Assembly (NCBI GenBank): GCA_005880175.1
Contig: VBJR01000070.1
Span: 3,883-8,952 of the forward strand
DNA: 5,070 bases
Direction of reading: 5' to 3'
DNA from: Chloroflexota bacterium
Lineage (GTDB): Bacteria > Chloroflexota > Dormibacteria > Dormibacterales > Dormibacteraceae
In this document: positions 1 to 5,070 of the stretch, one piece after another
How positions within the stretch are numbered: position 1 is the first letter of the stretch
Layout: every line of letters starts with the position of its first letter
Translations under genes and position numbers: made by a program
The notes under the pieces: model-generated
Told to the model about the DNA's origin: nothing
Databases searched by the model: none
Seen by the model: the letters and a program-made list of their open reading frames with translations, nothing else

Positions 1-246
1 GAGCCGGGCGAGGTCGAGGCCGCGCTGCTCGGCCACCCCGGCGTCCGCGAGGCCGTGGTCGTCCTCCGCGGGGACGGTCGCGAGCGCCGGCTGACGGCGT
101 ACGTGACGCCGCGCGCGGACGAGCCCGCCCCGGGGACGGCCGCGCTCCGGGCGCACCTGGCCCGCCGGCTGCCGGAGTACATGCTCCCCGACGCGATCGT
201 CCGGCTCGACCGGCTGCCGCTCAACGCGAACGGCAAGGTGGACCGG
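1..246 (+). other. Adenylation domain C-terminal subdomain (A8 end to A10), first NRPS
   Basis: This mobile C-terminal lobe of an A domain starts at the EPGEVE end of A8 and includes A9 (LPEYMLP) and A10 (NANGKVDRRALP, lysine K79 at bases 235-237). The hinge and all substrate-pocket residues except the A10 lysine lie upstream of the window. The paralogous stretch in the second gene begins at base 3279 and is identical over the first 18 bases. Confidence 0.93.
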
Positions 247-594
247 CGCGCGCTGCCCGCGCCCGAGCGCGACCCGGGGGCGAGCACCACCCGCACGAGC
301 GCGCGGACGCAGGCGGAGCAGGCGCTGGCCCGGATCTGGGGCGAGGTGCTGGGAACGTCCGAGGTCGCCGTCGAGGACGACTTCTTCGCGCTCGGCGGCG
401 ACTCGATCGGCTGCATCCGGGTGATGTCGCGCGCCCGCGCGGCGTTCGGGGTCGAGCTCTCGCCCCGGGTCCTGTTCGACCGGCCCACCCTGGCGGCCCT
501 GGCCGAGACGGTGGAGGAGGCGGTCGTCCGGGACCTGGAGCGGATGACCGATGAGGAGGTGGAGGCCGAATGGCTGCGAACGAGGGACCGGTGA
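1..594 (+). CDS. Nonribosomal peptide synthetase, C-terminal fragment (end of A domain, PCP, acidic tail)
   Basis: This is the last 197 codons of an NRPS gene whose start lies upstream of the window; the frame is open from base 1, so the ATG at 55 is internal. The first residues, EPGEVE, are the end of adenylation motif A8. A9 (LPEYMLP) follows at about residues 57-63, and A10 (NGKVDR) at 77-82 holds the catalytic lysine K79 that contacts ATP and the amino-acid carboxylate in this family. A peptidyl carrier domain spans about residues 100-172, with FFALGGDSI and phosphopantetheine-acceptor Ser135. The protein ends about 25 residues later in an acidic tail (TDEEVEAEW, then RTRDR and TGA). No thioesterase, reductase, C or E domain follows, so the chain should leave this cytoplasmic enzyme in trans, most likely to the next gene product, whose start overlaps this stop. 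The amino acid activated cannot be predicted because the specificity region is outside the window. Confidence 0.96.
   Translation, partial: EPGEVEAALLGHPGVREAVVVLRGDGRERRLTAYVTPRADEPAPGTAALRAHLARRLPEYMLPDAIVRLDRLPLNANGKVDRRALPAPERDPGASTTRTSARTQAEQALARIWGEVLGTSEVAVEDDFFALGGDSIGCIRVMSRARAAFGVELSPRVLFDRPTLAALAETVEEAVVRDLERMTDEEVEAEWLRTRDR
298..516 (+). other. Peptidyl carrier protein (PCP/T) domain, first NRPS
   Basis: The domain reads through AEQALARIWGEVLG, VEDDFFALGGDSI and LFDRPTLAALAE, the usual carrier pattern. Ser135 (bases 403-405) in GGDS is the site for 4'-phosphopantetheine attachment. The motif is GGDSI, the form reported for carriers that precede epimerization domains, whereas carriers feeding C domains more often have GGHSL. 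No E domain follows here, as the protein ends about 25 residues later. Confidence 0.93.
554..560 (+). promoter_or_regulatory. Shine-Dalgarno sequence for the second NRPS gene, inside the end of the first
   Basis: AGGAGGT is close to the ideal anti-16S complement and ends 9 bases before ATG 570. It lies within codons of the upstream gene that encode its acidic Asp-Glu-Glu-Val tail, so the same bases serve protein 1's C-terminus and initiation of protein 2. A second GGAGG at 561-565 is only 4 bases from the ATG. This favours ATG 570 over GTG 591 and makes translational coupling likely. GAG-rich codons can create such a motif by chance, so the function is inferred. Confidence 0.65.
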
Positions 595-3500
595 ACGCCG
601 ATATCGAGGTGGACGAGCGGCGGCGGGAGCTGCTGGCCCGGCGGCTGGCCGGGGCGGCGGCCGGCGGCCCGCCCGCGCTGGACCGGGCGCCCCGCCAGGG
701 CGACCTGCCGATGTCCCACGCGCAGGAGCGAATGTGGTTCCTGCACCGCCTCGACCCCGACAGCGACGAGTACAACATCGCCGCGTGCCTGCGCCTGAGC
801 GGCGCCCTGGACGCCGCCGCGCTGGCGGCCGCGCTGGGCGACGTCGTGGCTCGTCACGAGGTGCTGCGGACCACCCTGGAGCTGCGCGACGGCCGCCCGG
901 TCCAGGTGCCCGGTCCGCCGGGTCCGGTGCCGCTGGTCCCGGTGGACCTGCGCGGTCTCCCGGCCGCCGGCCGGGGGGCCGAGGTCGAGCGGCGGGTCCG
1001 CGAGGAGGTCGCGCGGCCGTTCGACCTGGCCCGCGGGCCGCTCCTGCGCGCGCTGCTGCTGCGGGCCGGCGAGTCCGAGCACGTCCTCGCGCTCACGCTG
1101 CATCACGCGGTCTTCGACGGCTGGTCCGAGGCGGTCCTCACGCGCGAGCTGGCGGCGCTGTACCGGGCCCACCTGCGGTCCGAGCCCTCGCCGCTGCCGC
1201 CGCTGGCGATGCAGTACGCGGACGTCGCGCGGTGGCAGCGCCGGCGGCTGGAGAGCGGCGTGCTCGAGGACCAGCTCCGCTACTGGCGAGGCCGGCTGGA
1301 GGGCGCGTCCGGGCTCGAGCTGCCGGCCGACCGGTCCCGGCCGGCGGTGCGGACGCCGAACGGCGGGCTGCACCGGCTCGACCTGGGGCCCGACCTGACG
1401 GGTCGGCTGCGCGCGCTGTGCCAGGAGACGCGGTGCAGCCTGTTCATGGGCCTGCTGGCCGTGTTCGACCTGCTGCTGGCGCGGTACAGCGGCCAGGACG
1501 ACGTGGTGGTCGGCACGGTCGTGGCGGGCCGCGACCGCGTCGAGGCCGAGGCCCTGATCGGCTGCTTCGTCAACACGCTGGTGCTGCGTACCGACCTCGG
1601 CGGCGACCCCGACCTGCGAACCGTCCTGGGGCGCGTCCGCGAGACCGTGCTGGGCGCCTTCGCGCACCAGGACGTGCCGTTCGAGCGGCTGGTCGAGGAC
1701 CTGGGCCCGGAGCGCGACACGAGCCGGATGCCCCTGTTCCAGGTGCTGTTCTCGCTCGACAACGCCCCCACCGGCGAGTTCGAGATGGAGGGCCTGCGGG
1801 TCGAGCCGTACCCGTTCGCGCACCACCCCGCCCGGTTCGACCTGGCGCTGTTCGCCACCGACTCCCCGTCCGGCCTGGAGGTGCGCTTCCTCTACAGCCG
1901 CGACCTGTTCGAGCCGGAGACGATCGCCCGCATGGCCGGGCAGCTCGAGCTGCTGCTGGCCGCCGCCGTCGCGGAACCCGGCCGGCCGGTCTCCGAGCTG
2001 GAGCCCCTCACCCGCGCCGAGCGCTCGCTGCTGGCGGCCTGGAACGACACCGGCGGCCCGTACCCCGACCGGCGCTGCCTCCACGAGCTGATCGAGGAGC
2101 AGGTCGAGCGGACGCCCGGCGCCGTGGCCGTGGCGATGGACGGCCGCCAGCTGACGTACCGCCGGCTGAACCGCGCGGCCAACCGCGTCGCCGAGCAGCT
2201 CCGCGCGCTCGGGGTCGGGCCCGAGACGCGCGTCGCGCTGTCCATGGAGCCGTGCCCGGAGCTGGTCGTGGCGCTGCTCGGCGTGCTGAAGGCCGGCGGC
2301 GCGTACGTGCCGCTCGACCCGGCCCAGCCCCGCGGTCGCCTGGAGCGGATGGTCGAGACGGCGGGGGCGCGCGTGCGGCTCGACGGCCCCGGCTCCACCC
2401 GGCCGGCGCCCGGCCTGCCCGCCCTGGAGGCGGACTCGTCCCCCCTGGGCGGCGACGAGAACCCGTGCTCCGGCGTGGTGCCGGACAACCTGGCCTACGT
2501 CCTCTACACCTCCGGGTCCACCGGTGCCCCGAAGGGCGTCGCGGTGCCCCACCGCGGGCTCGTGAACTACCTGGCCTGGGCGTGCCGCGAGTACGGGGCG
2601 GGCGGTCCCATCGACGCGCCGGTGCACTCGTCGCTGACGTTCGACCTCACGGTCACCAGCCTGTTCTGCCCGCTGCTGACGGGCGGCCGCGTCGAGCTCG
2701 TGCCGGGCATCGACGGCCTGGTCCAGGCGCTCCGCGAGCGGCCCGGCTACGGCCTGGTCAAGATCACGCCCGCCCACCTGGCCCGGCTGACGCACGAGCT
2801 GGGCGAGGCCGCCGGCGACGCCCGCGTCCGCAGCGTCGTCGCGGGCGGCGACTTCCTGGCCGGCGAGAACGCGCGCTGGTGGCGGGACCACGCCCCCGCG
2901 ACGGAGCTGGTCAACGAGTACGGGCCGACCGAGACGGTGGTCGGCTGCTCCATCCACCGGGTGCCGGCGGACCAGGCGCCCGAGGGCAGCGTGGGAATCG
3001 GACGCCCGATGCCGAACACGACCATGCGCGTGCTCGACCGCCGGCTGCGGCCCGTGCCCGCCGGCGCCGCAGGCGAGCTCTGCATCGGCGGCGCGTGCGT
3101 GGTCCGGGGCTACGAGGGCGCCCCCGGGCTCACGGCGGCCTCGTTCGTGCCCGATCCGCTGGGGCCGCCCGGGAGCCGCCTCTACCGCAGCGGCGACCTG
3201 GCCCGGCACCTGCCGGACGGCAGCCTGGCCTGCCTGGGCCGGATCGACCACCAGATCAAGGTCCGCGGCTACCGGATCGAGCCGGGCGAGGTCGAGACCG
3301 CCCTGCGCGAGCACTCCGCCGTGGACGGGGCGGCGGTGGTGGCCCGGGAGGACGCGCCCGGCCAGAGGCGGCTGGTCGCGTACGTGACGGGCGAGGGCGC
3401 GGACGGGGCCGAGCTGCTCCGCCACCTGGCCGCCCGGCTCCCCGGCTACATGGTGCCGTCCGCCGTCGTGGCGCTGCCCGAGCTGCCGCTGACCCCCAAC

Positions 3501-5070
3501 GGCAAGCTCGACCGGAACGCGCTGCCGGCGCCCGAGTGGACCGCCGGCGCGCCGTACGCCGCGCCCCGGACCGCGCGCGAGCAGGCGCTGGCCGGGATCT
3601 GGTCCGGCGTGCTCCGGCGCCAGCGCGTCGGCCTGGACGACGACTTCTTCGAGTCCGGCGGCGACTCGCTCCTGGCCATCCAGGTCGCGTCCCGGGCCGC
3701 CGAGGCCGGCCTGGCGTTCAGCATCCGGCAGCTGTTCCAGCTCCGGACGGTGCGGGCGCTGGCCGCCGAGGTCGGCGAGGGCGGCGGGGCCGCGGCCGAG
3801 CAGGGCCCGGTCCAGGGCCCGGTGCCCCTGACGCCCGTCCAGCGCTGGTTCTTCGAGCGGCCGCCCGGGCACCCCTCCCACTTCAACCAGGCCGTGCGGC
3901 TGGCCGTCCCGCGCCGGCTCGGCCCGGAGGTGGTCCAGGCGGCCCTGGCGGCGCTCGTGGACCATCACGACGCGCTCCGCATGCGCTGGCGGCGGCGGGG
4001 CGCGGAGTGGCGCCAGGAGAACCAGCCGCCGGGGGCGCCGCCGCGGCTGCGCACCACCGGCGGGCGGGGGCTCGCGGAGGCGGAGGTGGCGGCCGAGCTC
4101 CACGGCGGGCTCGACCTGGAGGCCGGCAGGCTGGTCGGCGCCGCGCTGCTCGACGGCGGCGACGGGCCGCGGCGGCTGCTCCTCGTCGCGCACCACCTGG
4201 TCGTGGACGCCGTCTCCTGGCGCATCCTGCTCGAGGACCTCGAGCGGGCGTGCCGGCAGCTCGCCGCCGGCGAACCCGTGGACCTGGGCCGCAAGACCTC
4301 GTCGTTCCAGGAGTGGTCGCTGCGGCTGGTGGACCACGCCGCGTCGGAGGCGGTCGCGGCCGAGGCGCCGTTCTGGACGGGGGTCGTGGCCGGCGGCTCG
4401 GCGCCGCTGCCGCGCGACCACGCGCGGGGCGCGAACACGGTCGGCTCCGAGGCGACCGTCGAGGTCGCGCTCGACGAGGCCGAGACGGCACGGGTGCTGG
4501 GCGGCCTGGCCGCGCCCGGCGCGGGCGCCGACGCCCCGCTGCTGGCGGCGCTGGCCGGTGCGCTCGGCGAGTGGGCCGGCGGGCGCCTGCTGGTGGACGT
4601 CGAGGGCCACGGCCGCGAGGACCTGTTCGCGGACGTGGACCTGTCGCGCACCGTGGGCTGGTTCACGACGCTCCGCCCGCTGGCGGTGCCGGCGGGACCC
4701 GCGGCGACGCCCGAGCGGATGGCCGCGGCGCTCGCCGAGCCACCCGCCCGCGGCATCGGCTACGGGCTGCTGCGCTACCTGGGCCCCGATGTCGGGCTGG
4801 CCGCGCGCCTCCGCCACGGGGCCGAGGTGAGCTTCAACCACCTGGGCCGGTGGGACACGAGCGCGGACCCCGACGGCCTGCTCCGGCCGCTGCCCGGCCA
4901 CCCCGGGCCGGACCGCCACCCGGACGACGAGCGCGAGCACGTGCTGGACGCCGTGGGCGGGCTGCACGACGGCCGCCTCCAGCTCGTCCTCGCCTACTCG
5001 AGCGACCTGCATCGCAGGGAGACGATCGAGCGGCTGGCGGAGCGCTGCCGGGAGCGCCTGCTGGCGCCGG
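570..5070 (+). CDS. Nonribosomal peptide synthetase, N-terminal part, C-A-PCP-E module, predicted D-Asn incorporation (3' truncated by window)
   Basis: A single open frame of 1500 residues runs off the window end. Domain order is a 48-residue N-terminal extension, condensation (about 45-490), adenylation (510-985), PCP (995-1066) and epimerization (1085 to the edge). Active-site residues are present throughout: HH178-179 and D183 in C, K655 and K979 in A, Ser1033 in PCP, HH1208-1209, D1213 and E1345 in E. The enzyme should accept the upstream peptidyl chain, condense it with an amino acid it activates itself, predicted as Asn, and epimerize that residue. I chose ATG 570 because AGGAGGT lies at 554-560 with a 9-base gap. 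GTG 591 in the same frame would give a 4-base GTGA overlap with the upstream stop and remove only 7 residues; its GAGGGA at 582-587 is just 3 bases away. The 25-base overlap implies one operon. Further modules or a docking segment may follow beyond the window. Confidence 0.96.
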   Translation, partial: MAANEGPVNADIEVDERRRELLARRLAGAAAGGPPALDRAPRQGDLPMSHAQERMWFLHRLDPDSDEYNIAACLRLSGALDAAALAAALGDVVARHEVLRTTLELRDGRPVQVPGPPGPVPLVPVDLRGLPAAGRGAEVERRVREEVARPFDLARGPLLRALLLRAGESEHVLALTLHHAVFDGWSEAVLTRELAALYRAHLRSEPSPLPPLAMQYADVARWQRRRLESGVLEDQLRYWRGRLEGASGLELPADRSRPAVRTPNGGLHRLDLGPDLTGRLRALCQETRCSLFMGLLAVFDLLLARYSGQDDVVVGTVVAGRDRVEAEALIGCFVNTLVLRTDLGGDPDLRTVLGRVRETVLGAFAHQDVPFERLVEDLGPERDTSRMPLFQVLFSLDNAPTGEFEMEGLRVEPYPFAHHPARFDLALFATDSPSGLEVRFLYSRDLFEPETIARMAGQLELLLAAAVAEPGRPVSELEPLTRAERSLLAAWNDTGGPYPDRRCLHELIEEQVERTPGAVAVAMDGRQLTYRRLNRAANRVAEQLRALGVGPETRVALSMEPCPELVVALLGVLKAGGAYVPLDPAQPRGRLERMVETAGARVRLDGPGSTRPAPGLPALEADSSPLGGDENPCSGVVPDNLAYVLYTSGSTGAPKGVAVPHRGLVNYLAWACREYGAGGPIDAPVHSSLTFDLTVTSLFCPLLTGGRVELVPGIDGLVQALRERPGYGLVKITPAHLARLTHELGEAAGDARVRSVVAGGDFLAGENARWWRDHAPATELVNEYGPTETVVGCSIHRVPADQAPEGSVGIGRPMPNTTMRVLDRRLRPVPAGAAGELCIGGACVVRGYEGAPGLTAASFVPDPLGPPGSRLYRSGDLARHLPDGSLACLGRIDHQIKVRGYRIEPGEVETALREHSAVDGAAVVAREDAPGQRRLVAYVTGEGADGAELLRHLAARLPGYMVPSAVVALPELPLTPNGKLDRNALPAPEWTAGAPYAAPRTAREQALAGIWSGVLRRQRVGLDDDFFESGGDSLLAIQVASRAAEAGLAFSIRQLFQLRTVRALAAEVGEGGGAAAEQGPVQGPVPLTPVQRWFFERPPGHPSHFNQAVRLAVPRRLGPEVVQAALAALVDHHDALRMRWRRRGAEWRQENQPPGAPPRLRTTGGRGLAEAEVAAELHGGLDLEAGRLVGAALLDGGDGPRRLLLVAHHLVVDAVSWRILLEDLERACRQLAAGEPVDLGRKTSSFQEWSLRLVDHAASEAVAAEAPFWTGVVAGGSAPLPRDHARGANTVGSEATVEVALDEAETARVLGGLAAPGAGADAPLLAALAGALGEWAGGRLLVDVEGHGREDLFADVDLSRTVGWFTTLRPLAVPAGPAATPERMAAALAEPPARGIGYGLLRYLGPDVGLAARLRHGAEVSFNHLGRWDTSADPDGLLRPLPGHPGPDRHPDDEREHVLDAVGGLHDGRLQLVLAYSSDLHRRETIERLAERCRERLLAP
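702..2040 (+). other. Condensation (C) domain, probably LCL type, second NRPS
   Basis: It forms the peptide bond between the donor chain on the upstream carrier and the amino acid loaded on Ser1033. Motifs in order by residue: C1 SHAQERMWFL 49-58, C2 RHEVLRT 95-101, C3 HHAVFDGWS from 178 with catalytic-type His179, C4-like QYADVARW, C5 IGCFVNTLVLR 330-340, C6 HQDVPFERL from 366, C7 RDTSRMPLFQV 382-392. The RHEVLRT, FVNTLVLR and HQDVPFE forms resemble C domains that accept an L-configured donor. I see no second N-terminal HH motif of the dual E/C type. The LCL call is by eye; a DCL assignment is not excluded. Confidence 0.93.
2097..3525 (+). other. Adenylation (A) domain, predicted substrate L-Asn (alternative Asp)
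   Basis: It activates an amino acid with ATP and loads it onto the following carrier. Motifs by residue: A1 LTYRRL 528-533, A2 LKAGGAYVPLDP from 573, A3 YTSGSTGAPKG ending at 656, A4 FDLTVTS from 691, A5 NEYGPTE 782-788, A6 GELCIGGACVVRGY 835-848, A7 YRSGDLAR 872-879, A8 890-909 with the VRGYRIEPGEVE core, A9 LPGYMVP 957-963, A10 NGKLDR 977-982. Hand alignment to the GrsA PheA pocket gives D692 L693 T696 K731 V757 G759 E783 V791 G792 K979, that is DLTKVGEVGK. From memory the published Asn code is DLTKLGEVGK (one difference) and Asp is DLTKVGHIGK (two differences). Asn is the first call. Confidence 0.9.
3552..3768 (+). other. Peptidyl carrier protein (PCP/T) domain, second NRPS
   Basis: The domain contains REQALAGIWSGVLRRQRVGLDD and then FFESGGDSLLAIQV, with acceptor Ser1033 at bases 3666-3668. 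It ends near LFQLRTVRALAAEV. The Asp of GGDS suits a carrier that serves an epimerization domain, which does follow after a Gly/Ala/Gln/Pro-rich linker of about 20 residues containing a short GPVQGPVP duplication. Confidence 0.94.
3822..5070 (+). other. Epimerization (E) domain, second NRPS, last part cut by window edge
   Basis: It interconverts the L and D forms of the carrier-bound residue, here predicted to yield D-Asn at the chain end. Motifs by residue: PVQRWFFE from 1089, HFNQA from 1104, HHDALRMRW from 1132, HHLVVDAVSWRILLEDL from 1208 (His1209 and Asp1213), KTSSFQEW 1242-1249, DVEGHGRE 1343-1350 with the conserved acid/base Glu1345, DLSRTVGWFT 1357-1366, GIGYGLLRY 1395-1403, and FNHLG from 1422. 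The PVQ..FF start, the VSWRIL stretch and EGHGRE separate it from C domains. The usual tyrosine of FNYLG is His1424. Only the final helix or so is probably missing at the edge, since about 416 residues are present. Confidence 0.95.

Noticed and set aside
55..57. ATG as a possible start of the first gene
   Set aside because: The frame is open back to base 1 and encodes the conserved end of A8 before this ATG, so the codon is internal to a larger NRPS gene.
1101..1121. Condensation domain as a possible dual epimerization/condensation or cyclization domain
   Set aside because: The motif is a normal HHxxxDG with no extra N-terminal HH motif of the dual type, and it lacks the DxxxxD of heterocyclization domains.
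3801..3826. Short GPVQGPVP duplication as a possible repeat element
   Set aside because: It is a few codons in a flexible PCP-E linker and has no further copies; linker low complexity explains it.
4206..4211. Asp-Ala instead of Asp-Gly after HHLVV in the E domain as a sign of inactivation
   Set aside because: The two histidines and the aspartate are intact, and from general familiarity E domains vary at this glycine, so this alone does not suggest loss of function.
221..4756. Series of long open frames on the - strand (for example 221-778, 1280-1858, 1892-2488, 3446-3886, 3883-4491, 3965-4756)
   Set aside because: They lie opposite the NRPS frames, are low-complexity in Arg, Ser, Pro and Ala, show no recognisable motif and overlap one another. 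They are shadows expected in very GC-rich coding DNA.
4558..4830. + strand open frame of 90 codons
   Set aside because: It runs in a different frame within the E domain across conserved motifs such as EGHGRE and GYGLLRY, and its own product is Arg/Ala/Trp-rich with no motif. The E-domain frame is clearly the real one.

Overview
The window is an interior slice of a modular nonribosomal peptide synthetase (NRPS) locus. All genuine coding sequence lies on the + strand. Base composition is extremely GC-rich and the third codon position is almost always G or C. Together with the NRPS style this points to an actinomycete (Streptomyces or a relative). The genus and the peptide product cannot be named from this window.

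Layout. (1) Bases 1-594 are the 3' end of an NRPS gene. It enters the window inside the A8 motif of an adenylation domain, continues through A9, A10 and a peptidyl carrier protein (PCP) domain, and stops after a short acidic tail. No epimerization, condensation or thioesterase domain follows, so its chain must be handed to another protein. (2) Bases 570-5070 are the 5' end of a second NRPS gene that overlaps the first by 25 bases. It is one uninterrupted frame of 1500 residues with a complete condensation - adenylation - PCP - epimerization (C-A-T-E) module. The frame is still open at the window edge, near the end of the E domain. I checked the frame line by line and saw no frameshift, stop or TTA codon.

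Working together. The PCP ending protein 1 should deliver its peptidyl chain in trans to the N-terminal C domain of protein 2. The A domain of protein 2 carries the specificity residues D-L-T-K-V-G-E-V-G-K, which by family knowledge indicate asparagine (aspartate second choice). The E domain should then invert that residue, so the module is predicted to add D-Asn. The gene overlap, with a strong Shine-Dalgarno sequence inside the end of gene 1, indicates co-transcription and probable translational coupling.

No RNA gene, mobile element, CRISPR array, promoter or terminator was seen, and no non-coding stretch longer than a few bases exists. The other long open frames, mostly on the - strand, are GC-rich coding shadows. 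I did not find an undescribed system. The interesting points are the predicted D-Asn module, the inter-protein junction, an E-type carrier signature with no E domain after it, and a small deviation in an E-domain motif.
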